This document shows positions 37,855 to 50,334 of a stretch of 64,000 nucleotides of DNA, piece by piece; position 1 is the first letter of the stretch, and every line of letters starts with the position of its first letter. Origin of the DNA: Sphagnum magellanicum (taxonomy: Eukaryota > Streptophyta > Sphagnopsida > Sphagnales > Sphagnaceae); NCBI GenBank assembly GCA_021904315.1, contig CM038910.1:17918001-17982000 (forward strand). The letters are read 5' to 3'. Under the pieces are notes generated by a model that had not been told where the DNA came from, did no database searches, and saw nothing but the letters and a program-made list of their open reading frames with translations. A program made the position numbers and the translations under genes.

Positions 37855-40800
37855 AAGATGGCAAAGCTAGAGTAACAATTTCAGAAGTGACCTTGTCTAC
37901 CAGCTCTACCACCTCACAGGTAGAAAGGCCATTTCTGAAATTGGTACCCTAGCTTTCATCTTTTGCTTCAGCACTTCTGTACATGAAAGCATAACAGAAG
38001 ATAGAACTTCAAACAAAATCTGCAACGTCCAATCAGAAGATTCTAGCAGACACCTTATGAAACTTGGAAATGTAACAATAACTACAAAATGGAAAAAGAA
38101 GGGGCAGGGAAGCAAACTAACTGGGATGAAAGCTGGGTAACAGCTAACATAATTGATGACTTAGCCTTCCCAACCCCTGGCTTCTGAGGAAGCTGCTGCC
38201 ACAACTCCTGCATTAAAAATGGCATAAAAGGCTGCAACAACTGCAAACCAACGTCAAGACACACCTACAAACTATCTTGTGCATTCTTCTTTAATTCCTC
38301 ATCTTCCCCAAACATAGCTGGTTTTACAAGTTCAATGAAAGCATCACAAAGATGATAAAGCCACCATGAATGTAAAGCTGCAGTACATTCTGAGAACTCA
38401 TAATTTCCCAGTCCCTTGACAGTTCTATCAACAGACATATTGAGGACTGAAAGAATCCACTTGCAGCTCAGCAGTAGGGATGCCACATCCATAGTTGAGG
38501 GCTTGAAACTTGCCTGAAGATATATCATTACAAAATGAATTGAATTCCAGAGCTTGTTCCACCACTGACAATATACCAGAACCCACAGGATATTGAGATT
38601 TATATTCACCGTCTGAAATATCCCACATCACAACTAACAGGGCTCATTTCATTTAGCTTGCTCCTGTACAAGTGAGCATCTAAGCATAAGGTATAGAGAG
38701 GCCTACATAGAGGGCAGTAGTATGGGCATTGTTGAACCTGAACATACCCCTACTTGTACAAAGATCTACTTTGTTCCCTGAGAAAGACTGGTGGTGGGTG
38801 CAGTGACTCAGAAAGGAAACACAAAAGCAGTTACAACTAAGCAAAATTTCACAAAATGTGGTTTGATTTCCAATTACACATGCAACAAAGTCAGATAGGC
38901 AGTGAGGCCAACTCAAATCCAGCTGACCAGTATCAGTGACATCAGTCACAAAGAATACCTGGGCAGTATATGCTACAAGAGCAAAGTGCAAGGCATCTGC
39001 CCCACACTCTGCTATCCCATTCGGGAAATCTGCCACTTGACCAGCCTTGGCCTTTTCAATTTCACAGGGCATCAAGGTTGCCATGCTCAATGTGCTTATG
39101 AAGATCCTGTAGAATAACCCCATTGATCACTTACAATGGCTCTATAACATTTGACAACTTGTGCCCATGAGCATCTGTCACCATCGCATGCAAATATACC
39201 TGCCACCACAAAATACCAGGTTTTGTAGAAATTGAAAGCAAGGTCTAGTATGTATTCTCTAGAAGAGGATTGCCTGAATATCTGCTCAATTTGTTTACCA
39301 GGGTACAAAATAACCATCATACAGATCAAGAATGAATGCACCAGACCATCTAGACATAATGATTATACCTGCAGGAATGCGTTCTGATGAGAGAGGTATT
39401 AGAGCTCTAGCATGTTACATCAGCATTCAGAAGTACCTGCTTGAAGGGTTATTCAGTCCCCTGTGAGTTTCATCCCAACATGACCATATGGGCCACCCAA
39501 AAGAACAAAATAATATGTACAGTCTCCAGAAGTGATGTTGGATAAAATGCATGTACATCAGGAGTATTGTCAGGCCACCCCATTACTGCAAACAGTGAAC
39601 AAACCCAATGAGAACCAGGTGTCCAGCACATTGGGTTCCCCGTTGATTTTGAGCTACTTTCCTGGAAACCTCTCCTTTTCCAATCTGTTCCACTTCACTT
39701 CCATCATGGGCTACAACCCAATGATATTCCTGTACGATGTTGCTCAAAAGAGAACAAAGGAAGGTCATTGCATTTTGGAAAGCCCTCTTCTGAGTTCAGA
39801 CTAAAAAATCTGCAAACTCTTTTTTGCATAACATGCTCCTGTCGTATGATCAGTTGGAGGCTTCTAAGGAATGTAACAGCACTGTGGATTTTAGCAAAAA
39901 TGTCTAACCTATAATCAAGAAGCAAAGGACAGCATCAGTCACATTCATATGTGCCCTGCAAAAGATGTGCTACATTCAACAACTCAAAATCGACCCCTGT
40001 TTAGAATCTGACAGATCTGTGCAAATCTTTGACTTGAAATTGAACGGAGCTTAAGAGTTCACCTTCTGCTCCAAACCCCCTTTCAACAGCCACATGAACA
40101 TCAAAGTGTTTCATGCCCTTGTACTCCTTGCCACCATTACTGTTGACTTTCCCATTGTCTGTGAAAATATTTATGAACTCTAGATTGTGTTGCGTTCTGA
40201 CCTTGAAATCATCTTAAGTCATGCATGAGCTGGGGTGATCTGCAGAGAAAACAGAATATCCACAGGTCTTAACTCGCATACATCCATAAACCAAACCCTT
40301 ACAACAACAAAAAAAAACAATTGCAAAGCCTGTGAAACAAATGGGAAGACCAATAGTGCGAGAATCAGCAACAACAAAAGATGATCAGAACAAACAATGG
40401 AGCATTATCAAGTACCTCGGTTACAAACTGGTCTCGTCCAAGGTCATGCCTAGTCTTTTTCTGCTCCTTCATGGTTTTCTTCTCAACTACTACCTGATTC
40501 CACTCTACCGTGCCTAAACCTGAAATGGTTCAATTCGGAACATCTGCCTTATTTTGAACTGACTACACCTTTTTGAGTTGTGCCCATCATAAGCCATACA
40601 GTGGAATCTAGTGAGTTTTCGGCTGAGATGCGATAATGGCATTTTCAACCCCACGAACGCACAGAGTGTTGTACCGACGCATTCACCGCCATCTGACCAA
40701 TATATCCTGCGAGTGAGAAACTTTTTCTCCCAGGATTAAGAAAACGGATAGCCACAGGTGATGATGGTCTATCAAACGAACATCTGCTGAAATAGCTTTG

Positions 40801-41110
40801 AAAATCGGGATTGAATTTGGACAGCGTGGGCCCCGAGGTAAGGGCTCCAACAGACTTGGGATTGTAAGATTTGGCCATCTCTGGAGCTAATAGCTTTTTA
40901 TCTCCTGCAGGTGTGAAGGGGTTTACTACACCATCGCTTGATGCAGCTGCTGCTTTCTTTGCTTTCTGGTCCGACTTCTTTGAGGACGGAGCTGCTGCTG
41001 CTGCAACTTTTCTAGCCTCCGCTTTCTTCTCTGCCGCCTCCAGCTTCTTCAACGCGTTTTCCCTTACCTCTATACACAACCTTTCAGTCTGTTCTGCAAA
41101 TTACTAAAAA
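37855..41110 (-). pseudogene. Valyl-tRNA synthetase pseudogene, introns retained
   Basis: Collinear ValRS pieces run N- to C-terminal: a Lys/Ala-rich N-terminus with NPFTPAGDKKLLAPEMAKSY (40800-41080), QDILVRWR then a stop then MRRYNTL (about 40660-40710), VVVEKKTMKEQ...HDLGRDQFVTEV (40413-40500), a broken editing-domain part (40045-40240), EYHWVVA...DTWFSLGLF...[14 protein letters not shown] (39520-39735), VYLHAMVTDAHGHK (39155-39200), [20 protein letters not shown] (38970-39075), NKLWNSIHFVM and SCKWILSVLN (38290-38610), and [18 protein letters not shown] (38170-38250). In-frame stops and frameshifts occur in at least five places. The HIGH region is mostly deleted, and KMSKS is reduced to K-LSN. 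Splice signals such as GCCCAG|GTATTC survive, so this is a duplicated gene and not a retrocopy. A working copy must lie elsewhere. Confidence 0.88.
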
Positions 41111-41337
41111 GGAGCTCCATCCACCTCCTGCATCAAACAAACTTCGGATGCATCTGCGACGGATTTTCCTGCAGAATTTAAAACATAAGTTCTCACAGGA
41201 GAAAAAATCCCTCTCAGAGCATCACTCGCCTTCGTTCCTCATCCGCTTATTGTGCTGCTGGAAAGCCAAAGATGTCCCCTCCGATTGCGCTGCACAACAG
41301 GAGCAACGCAAAACCACAGCAGGCAAGCGAGGGCGTG

Positions 41338-41508
41338 GCTTCTCTTGCGCACCAAACCCTAATTCTCGAGACCATAGTTTCTCTTGTGCGCCAAACCCTA
41401 ACCCTAATTCTCGAGACTATAGCTTCTCTTGTGCGCCAAACCCTAACCCTAATTCTCGAGCGAATAGCGTCTCTTGCACACTAAACCCTAGCCCTAATTC
41501 TCTACAGC
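41338..41508. repeat. 45 bp telo-box minisatellite upstream of the ValRS relic
   Basis: Four units start at 41338, 41377, 41422 and 41467 with GYTTCTCTTGNGCNCYAAACC and continue CTAACCCTAATTCTCGAG. Each has one or two telo-box cores (AAACCCTAA). The unit is 45 bp, so plus-strand frames stay open across it and encode a 15-residue repeat, which is probably incidental. It begins about 230 bp upstream of the ValRS relic. Confidence 0.9.
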
Positions 41509-41905
41509 CTTGCCATTTGAAGGGCTCATTGACAGGTACCCGGAGGCTATCAATTATCCGGATCCAGCCATCTCTGATACCCGTCTGCTTGCTTTCTGTT
41601 TTTCAAATTTCACAACTTTGCCGGTCGCCAAAGAAATTAATAAAAAAGTTATATATTGTTTAAAATTGTGAAAAAACACTGTCTTAAAAAAATTGCAGAT
41701 TTATTTATTGATCAATTTTACTTCAATCAAACACACTAAAGGTCCCCAGTTTGAGCATAGGCACAAACATTTATGGGTAGCTCTTTCTTGTGGGGTGGTT
41801 GCAACACTGAATAGCTCAAGTGAATGAAGGATTTTATTGTGGCCATTACTCAAAGAAAGAAGGATTTTATTGCGATCGTTACCCAATTGATGTGTTTCTC
41901 CTTCT

Positions 41906-42245
41906 TGTCATCCAGATTTCTGGGTGTCTTCGCTAGCATGTCAACAATTTTTTTCATCAATGTGCTAACATGGTGTCATCCAGATTTCTGGGTGTCTTCG
42001 CTTGCATGTCAACAATTTTTTTCATCAATGTGCTAACATAGTGTCATCCAGATTTCTGGGTGTCTTCGCTAGCATGTCAACAATTTTTTTCATCAATGTG
42101 TTAACATGGTGTCATCCAGATTTTTGGGTGTCTTCGCTAGCATGTCAACAATTTTTTTCATCAATGTGCTAACATGGTGTCATCCAGATTTCTGGGTGTC
42201 TTCGCTAGCATGTCAACAATTTTTTTCATCAATGTGCTAAAATGG
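41906..42245. repeat. Five near-identical 68 bp tandem units
   Basis: TGTCATCCAGATTTCTGGGT starts at 41906, 41974, 42042, 42110 and 42178, exactly 68 bp apart. Units differ at only a few bases, so the array is young compared with its surroundings. It follows a T-rich region and lies in no gene. Confidence 0.95.
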
Positions 42246-42405
42246 TGTGGATAGTAAAGGGCATTGGAGGTCCTCCTTTATGGGTGTTGCTTTCTTTTTG
42301 TAAATAGAAAGTATCAATGGCTTTGCAGAAAGCACATGTTGCCTCCATCTTGAAACAAGCTATTACTACAAAGAAGGGTTCTTTTATGCTAGGAGTTTCA
42401 TCGGG

Positions 42406-42513
42406 TTTACCTCCTCTCTTTTTAGTTGATTTGCTTCATGCGATTGGTGGAGGGTTTGATTTACCTCCCCTCTTTTTAGTTGATTTGCTTCATTCGATTG
42501 ATGGAGGGTTTGA
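42406..42513. repeat. Two-copy 54 bp tandem repeat
   Basis: TTTACCTCC begins at 42406 and 42460, followed by CTTTTTAGTTGATTTGCTTC and ATTGRTGGAGGGTTTGAT. The 54 bp period keeps frames open. No gene is apparent around it. Confidence 0.85.
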
Positions 42514-44059
42514 TTATTAGTGATTCCATTTCCTCCTTGTGTCTGACTTGTGTTGGGTTGTTTGCTTGCTTGGACTTCAATCCTTGGCCCTTGTTTCATT
42601 TCCTCTCCTTTTCTCGGGTGCTTTCTTTCTATAGAATTTGGCAAGGTTTCATCATTTACTTAAACCTTGTGACATAATTTGATTCCCATAATTAACCAGT
42701 ACAATAATCATAGAAGTTTGTTGAACAATAATTTTTTAAATATTTGAATATAAATGAATGGCATTACATGTTTTTTACAAACTTAGGCTTTGCATTATTG
42801 TTCCATGTTCAGAACAACCGATCATTGATCGATGTCTAGTGAGCAACCAATCAATTTAAAAAATTTGCACACTAGTGCTAGTTTTATCCTATGTCAATTA
42901 ACATTAAAAAATACACCCATGACCTAACGTTCAGCCATGAATATTGTGTTATGATATATTTAAGATGTAAAACACGTTTGGGAAATTAAGTGTTCATGAA
43001 TAAGGGCACAAGACAACCAAAATTTGCAAGGTAGCATTTTGGAACACACATATGCAATTTTTTGTTTAATAATAGGGGTCCAAGGCAACATTTAATAGTA
43101 ATGATGTGATTGTGAATTTGAAGCTTCATGCATAGAAAAATAGAAACAAATGTTTGGAAATTAATCCTTGGGTGAACGAAAAAACAACATACAAAAACCC
43201 CAAATTAAATTGTTTGTGCACATGCCCTATTTAAGAATAAACACCAAAATAAGATACAACTCAATTAAAACAATAAAATAATTTTGGATACCATTGGAAC
43301 AACAACCAAGTAAAAACATTAAGAACTTTTCCAACACAAATCATAAAATGCATTTTCCCACCAAAAATCATGAGGGAACAAGGCAAGGGTAGACCTCACA
43401 TAATTTTGCACTCTTAAAGTAAAAGCTTGTAGTCTTAAATTAAGTATGTCACATCAAATAAGGTTTATTGCAAAAGTTTTAATGTTTTTTAGAGAGATTA
43501 CAAACTAGGATCAATAAAGGATTACGAACATATTTGGTTACAATGGATATCATGAAGGAAATAGAAGTAAATTCTAATGCAAGGGAGGTCAAAATAGAAG
43601 TTTCTACTACATTTGAAATTAAGGAAGAAGTAAAAGCAGTTCCTATAACATTTGTAATCAAAGAAGAGGTAAAAAAGTTTGAAATGAAAATAGTGCAAAA
43701 AAACCAAATTTAACTATCATATTAAAGCTAGTTTAAGAATACACAATCAAGTATTCAAACTACTTTTATTATCATTGGGTTCAACTATCATCATTCCTAC
43801 AAATGCCATCACTATCTAGTAGTAGCACAGGTCATAGATTTCATTTTCTTTCATTTTGACACACCCTAATCTACAATCCTATTGCTTACACATCCACAAC
43901 TAGTGTCACATTAAGTTGGAAAAACTTTGCAAACTTTTATGACATACTTATCTTTTGTGAGGAGGTGGAAACTTATGCACTTTAACACTATTTCAATTTA
44001 ACATCTTTTTTGATATTTTTTGTCTTCATGAAACATCAATTTGTATTTCTTATAGGACC
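42514..44059. other. AT-rich intergenic sequence
   Basis: I see no gene or recognised element. Small frames on both strands near 43480-43710 reflect a simple Glu/Lys-type composition. Confidence 0.5.
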
Positions 44060-46540
44060 TAAACGAACATTCCAAGTGCTTAGAGATTAGGCCCAAGAAA
44101 AGTAAGGTTGAAATCAATCTACCTCTATGAGAGGAGGCCCTACAACCCCATACCAAGGGTGCACCACTAGTCAATTACCTTCCAACACATCTCAATGTGC
44201 CAAGAAAATGACAAAGTGGGGTATCTCTAGTGTTTTTTTCCTCTTCAAACCCATTCCCAAAAAATCATGAAACCTAAAAGAAATTCTTGGAAGACATAAT
44301 GTTGTTTTTCATCAATGGTTTTTTTTCCATTAAAGACAATTGAATTTGTTTGGTTGTAAAGATTGACCTTCTGGTTGCACTTGAAGGTGAACTTCCCATC
44401 CAAAAGGGTTTTCACTAATGACATCCTTCTTACATTGTTAGCAAGACCTTAACAAAATATGTGAAACCTACCTTGGCAAAATGCTTAACTGCCACATGCA
44501 TTTTTGACCTTTGGATGTCAAAAGGGGGCCATGACATTTTTGGGGGGTTGTTAATTTTCTTTGTACCAACTAGGAATTCAAACACATCACTATTGGGTTG
44601 TTTGAGACCCATGATATGAATGGTGCTACCATGGTTGTGAAATTGAAACAAATATTTGACAAGTTTTCAATCATACAAAATATTTTGGCCTACATCACTG
44701 AAGATGAGGGCTCCATTTTGCAAACTTGTGTTCAAGCTTACAAATAAGTGATGTCATGTGGTGATTTTGGCACCACTAAGCCATTTGATGGTTCTTTTTG
44801 TGGGCATGCACTATCAAACATATGTTAATGTGCCACTTTAGATGAAAAGGTGGCTCGTGGATTACATTATGCATTAATCAAATTTGCCCATGTTGACATC
44901 CAAAATGGTATCACATGGCCAAAGAAATTCAACAAGGGGAAGCAAGCATGGGAAAAGACGTGTGTGGATTTTGGTTTGAGCCCTTGCAAATTGAACACCC
45001 TAGTGAAAGTGAAGTAAGTTTTTAGACCTTTTGTGCATGATTTTGCTACAATAATTGTAGTTTCATTTGCTATAGTTGTGCCATTCATTGCTGATGATGA
45101 TGCTGATGTTGATAATATTGTTGTTGTTGTTTTAGGGCTTTCATTTGTGCCTATAAACATGACCTTATGTATAACTTATCACAATGGCTAAAATTCAAGT
45201 CTTTTTGTGGTTTTGTAACAACATATTCTACCAAAGCAATTTTTTTTTAATAGGGGTGACTGTGTTATGTTTGATTTATTCAATGGCTAAATTTGAGACA
45301 TTTTGATAATTTGAGTTATATGGTGGTTGGTTTCAATTATTTTGAACTCTTAAAGTTCATATAACTTTCATAATTTCCTTTTAGGCCTTAAGGATTATTA
45401 TGTAGCAATCTAAATATGTCATGGCAATTTCTAAAAAGTTTACAGCTATTGGGAATTTTTTTAGGCTATGGGTTTTGATGTTTAAAAATCTGGAATGTCA
45501 TTGCAATTTTTGAAAATTCATCTTCCATTCATGATTGTTTTATTTTGATGTTGTGATTTATTGCCATGATTGATTACAAGTTTACAAGTGTTCCAAGATG
45601 CATTGATTTATCATAATGCAATTGCATTAGGTTATAGTTAATAAATAGTTGGCACTACAAAACCATATTCCATCTCCAAGAACATCGGTTACATGTGAAA
45701 CAATGGTAAAAACATTGTCATTCATTGTAATTGGTTGTGTGTTAAATCAAAGCCATGAACATTGGTTTCTTGGGAACTCGTTGCATTTGTTCATCACCAA
45801 GATGCGGGTGTTTCGTGATGAGGTTGTTGATGCAATTGTGCCTAACAATATGGGTGATTTAAAGGCAAATGCTTTTGATGTAAAATTAGGTGAACTCATG
45901 GTTCACATGAAACTAGAAGTCTTGGAAGTTCTTCAACCTTTCATGTCCTTTTTGGATGGGTTTGAAAAGAAGAGGGGTCGTAATATGTTGGTTTTGATGC
46001 TCAATCCAAGGTTCAAAAGTCTACAATTGGTGACCAATTACATAGGTCATGATAAAACATCTACATTGGTTGTTCAATATGATGTTGGTTTGTTGTTGCC
46101 TTTGTTGATTCAATGTTACAAGATATTGATGGGCCATTTGTGTTTGGTGAGTAGGTTCACATAGGAGCTCAAATTCCTAGTGTGAAGATTTTTTTCAAAC
46201 CATGAAAACTAATGTAGAAGCTTTGACTACATTTATGCCATGAAAGTTTGATGCATTTTGTCACAACCAATGTGGACAATTGCAAATGTGCATTGTTTTA
46301 GTGGTGTAGGGAGGAGGACAAGTTTCCAACAATAGGTTTGTTGGCTCGACCAATTCTTGGAATTCTAGCAAGCTAAATCAAAATGGAGAGGATTTTTTCC
46401 ATTGTTGGAGTTTTCATTGCATTTTGGAGGTGTTGGTTGCAAATTGACCACCCTAGAATAAATTATTTTTGTGAACAAAAATTGAACCAATGATCCAAGG
46501 ATCGGGTGTTTTAAATATTTTGATGTTGTAGGTGACCTTG
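44060..46540 (+). mobile_element. Decayed hAT-family transposase
   Basis: Family blocks occur in order on the plus strand. First is a degraded SFDLW-type region (about 44500). Then come FKHITIGLFETHDMNGA, YITEDEGS and KPFDGSFCGHALS (44570-44820), and KKFNKGKQAWEKTCVDFGL (44918-44980). After a spacer with an intron-like donor (45010-45640), IPSPRTSVTCETMVKTLS and FEKKRGRNMLVLMLNPRFKS (45650-46020) follow. Last is the hAT C-terminal dimerisation region FPTIGLLARPILGILASQI...MERIFS (46320-46400), ending near NKN..NDPR (46475-46505). The longest surviving frame is 45649-46164. Stops and frameshifts elsewhere make it non-coding. Terminal inverted repeats and the 8-bp target duplication were not located. 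Confidence 0.8.
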
Positions 46541-48485
46541 TAAGTGCATGCATGGCAGAATCAACTTTGGTAAATGGGCTTGATGCAAAGTTTGAGGGTG
46601 AAATTAAGTAGGAAGAATTCTTAGACCTTTGTGATTTCCTTATTTGAAAATCATTTGTTTAGAATTTAGATGTTCCTCATTCTTCCCTAGATCAAGTTTT
46701 TGAAACTTGCTCAATGTATTTTGGTCCATTGGTTAGTACTTATTTTTGCATGGCTAATTTTCCCATGGTTGATTTCAACAATAGTAAGTTGTGATGTTTG
46801 CTTTTAATTTATAGTTGTGAAGTTTTTGATTGAACTGCCTTTGGTTGAAGGATAAATTAAAAAATGAGGTTTGGATCTTCTTTAAAACCCTTGTATTTTT
46901 TATAAAAAGAACTAGATGAAAAAATTGATTTAATACTTGTCATAATTAATTTGGGTCAATGGATTTAAATGAAAACCGAATAAAGGAACTAGTCAATTTT
47001 TTATTTAAAAACCAACCCCAAAAAATTGGTGTTTGGATTTTCAAATCCCCAAAACTTGCTAGTTCTCACAATTTTTTTTAAAAAAAATTTAAAACTGACA
47101 AGTTCTTTGGAAATGAGATTTTTAAAAACTCAAAACCAACTGATTTTATGTATTAATTTTTTTTCATCTATTTGAAAATGATGATTTGTTGAAAAATAAA
47201 AAAACTACACAACAAATTGGCCACAACATGTGCTTTTGAAAGTTTGTAGGGAGCTTTTGGATATATATACATTGAAAAGGTAAGGAATATATAACCAACA
47301 TTATTTTCAAGAGTTCCTTACAAATCTTTAAAAACACACATTGACATAAAAGCAAGTGAAGGCATAAAATGCTAGTTGAATTCAAATATGCGTCTCTTTT
47401 TATTTATTTATTTTCAATATTTGTAAAACATGAAAAAACAAGAATGTTTATGCAAATTTGTTGGCTTATTGTTTGAATGTGTTGATGATATGTGTGTAAT
47501 GAAATAAGATCGTGGGTTAGATGGAAATGTGTTATTGCTACATAATTGCTTACAACAATTTGACTTGTGAAAAAAAGATGTACATAAATTGCAAGTGCAA
47601 TTTACATTTCACAAATCAATTTGAAAAACCATTTTATAATTGTCATCTTTCTTTTACATGTTAAGGTCCTTTAGACTAAAAATTAAATGTATATAATTGC
47701 ATATTTTCGTTCTAGGAGATAATCAACCTCATGAAGAATTGATAAAATTTTAATTCCTAGAACTATCCATAAACCTAGAACTATATAACTCCCTTCAAAT
47801 AACGAAAAAAAAAAAACACAAAGGTTCTTTTAATATATAAATTTTCAAATATTGAAAATTACAATTCTTAGAAAAATCAAATAACTACAAAACATTGGTC
47901 TTTATATCTCATTTAGGTAACTTTGATTAAACATTGAACCAAATACACTTGGTTTGCCCAACTTTAATATTTGCTTTCGACAATTTTAACACAATGGAAA
48001 GTTTAAATAATTCATGAAACACTTAACTATATTCTACTCACTATCCACCAAATCCCCAACTCTATGAAACTTCTTCATCTTTAAAAAATCTTATTCAACT
48101 TGGTTTCTTAAAAAAATTGAAAAGTAATAAACTTGGATGGAAACACCCATTTGTGAAGAACCCTAACATCCACAACTTCAAGTCATAGTTTCTTCTCATC
48201 CATGGTCTTGAACATGTGTAGACATATGACTCTAAATGTAATATAATCTTAAATCATGGTTCATCTTTGCTTAACTATTTGTGTCCTAATGAATTTGGAG
48301 GGGACTTTATATCTATGAATATCCCCTTATGCCTATTCTTAGGTGTAAGACCCCTTTCACTCTTAAGGGGTAGGCATGAGAACTCTCCCCACCTCCTATC
48401 CCTCATGATATATGTGCATGCATAGGTTCATGATGATGTTCATCTTGTGCTTTATGATAGATAAAGCCTAAGATGTTGCTTTGCA

Positions 48486-48620
48486 CCTATTGGGTAGGTG
48501 GGTAGGTGGGTGGGGTGTATAGTGGGGCACAAGGTAGGTAGATGAGTAAGTGGGTAGGTGGGTGGGGTATATAGTGGGGCACAAGGTAGGTAGATGAGTA
48601 AGTGGGTAGATGGGTGGGGG
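48486..48620. repeat. G-rich tandem repeat with G-quadruplex pattern
   Basis: About 2.3 copies of a 57-58 bp unit: GGGTAGGTGGGTGGGGTRTA, then TAGTGGGGCACAAGGTAGGT, then AGATGAGTAAGT. The first copy contains GGGTAGGTGGGTAGGTGGGTGGGG, which has four GGG runs with short loops. Confidence 0.85.
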
Positions 48621-49329
48621 GAATTCTCTCTTCACTTGCAATGACAACTTTCACAGATTTGGTCAAGTTTTCATGATGAGAATCTTGAGCAGTTGTGAAA
48701 GGATAGGGGATGTCAGTGGAAGTCACTAGGGTCAAAATCCATCCTTATGAGATTTTAGGGGGGGGGGCTCAGCAGATCTCATGACAGAACTTATGATGAA
48801 AATTGAGATTGGTAGGCTTGTTACAAGGACCTGCACATAGGAACCTACTAGAACAGGACAGAATGGATTTGATACTATGGAATGGGCCCACAAGAATCCA
48901 GTTCCGCGTTGGAATGCGACAAACCCCGTTGGTAATGGGAACCTGGGTGAGTCACGGTTCCCATTCGGTGGTAAGAGATCTTGGGTTTTAACCCTGGGGT
49001 TCTGCCTGCCTGCTCGTTGAAATCTGCTGGCAGAAAGGGAGGGAGGCAGGCAGGCAGGCAGATCAAATGTGCACATGCACACGTAGTCTGCCCACCTTCT
49101 TAGCTAGTCTATCTAATTTTCTCTCCTTGCCCGAGGCAATTTGTTAAAAAAAAAATTTCATACATGGGCAGCACCTCTCCTAGTAGCTTGTCCCTTTTAA
49201 AAAGAACCTTAGGATAAACCATGTGACTCGAGTCAATTGGGTGGCGCCAACATGCCCCCGCAAGGGATGTTTCTTATTTTTTGAAGGGGTAGGGGGTTGA
49301 ATTCTCATCAAATTCCCATTTTTCTCATC

Positions 49330-49800
49330 AAGTTCTGAAACAGTTCCCGTCAAATTCCTCTTGTTCCCATCAATAACTCATCAAAATCCTTTTGTTCTCA
49401 AACAATTCCCGTCAAATTCCTCTTGTTCCCATCAATAACTCATCAGAATCCATTTGTTCCCATCAAGTTCCTAAACAGTTCTCATCAAATTCCTCTTGTT
49501 CCCATCAATAACTCATCAGAATCCATTTGTTCCCATCAAGTTCCTAAACAGTTCTCATCAAATTCCTCTTGTTCCCATCAAGTTCCTAAACAGTTCTCAT
49601 CAAATCCCTCTTGTTCCCATCAAGTTCCTAAACAGTTCTCATCAGATTGCTCTTGTTCCCATCAAGTTCCTAAACAGTTCTCATCAAATTCCTCTTGTTC
49701 CCATCAAGTTCCTAAACAGTTCTCATCAAATTCCTCTTGTTCCCATCAATAACCCATCAAAATCCTTTTGTTCCCATCAATTTCACTTTGTTCCCATCAA
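49330..49800. repeat. 42 bp / 73 bp composite minisatellite
   Basis: GTTCCTAAACAG occurs at 49467, 49540, 49582, 49624, 49666 and 49708: one 73 bp step, then four exact 42 bp steps. The larger unit adds CAATAACTCATCARAATCC. The 42 bp step keeps frames open (repeat unit QVPKQFSSNSSCSH), giving frames of 109 and 112 residues that I regard as by-products of the period. Confidence 0.95.
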
Positions 49801-50334
49801 CTTTCCATCAACTTCACAACCCAACCCTACATAAACCCACACAAAGCTCTAAACTTTGTGAGAGACTAGGGGCAGACGTCTGCTGGGTGCAATCCGAGCA
49901 GAAAGTCAGGAGTTTCTGCCGGCCACGTTTTGTGGAAGATCATGGGCAGATCTGCTTCTTGCAAGGCAGACTGCCGCACTTCTTCCTTCATGTGCATCTG
50001 CTAAGACTTTAACCTGTGTTCCCAGAATTGAGTACATCATCATAAGTGGAACTGGCAGAACCAAAAGTGGAACCAGTAGATGACTGCCCTACCTCACTTA
50101 AGGAAAAAAACCTAGAAAGAAACTCTGACCATGGATGATACTCATCCGCTAACATAGGTTGTTACCTCGGTAATCTGAGATGAAAGTAGAGAGGTACCTT
50201 GGTAACTCAGTTTGTGATTCATCCACAATGTACTAGGGGAGTGGGGCTGGCTGGAAATGGCCAACCCTGACTTTTAACTTAGTTATAGCGGGGTCTTAAA
50301 TGGCCCATGGACTGGTGGGTGCTGGGTCACATAA

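Noticed and set aside
48732-49082. 116-codon minus-strand frame
   Set aside because: No recognisable domain; includes a (CAGG)n tract and alternative frames are equally open.
49330-49800. CRISPR-like array
   Set aside because: The whole unit repeats; there are no unique spacers between constant repeats, and the genome is eukaryotic.
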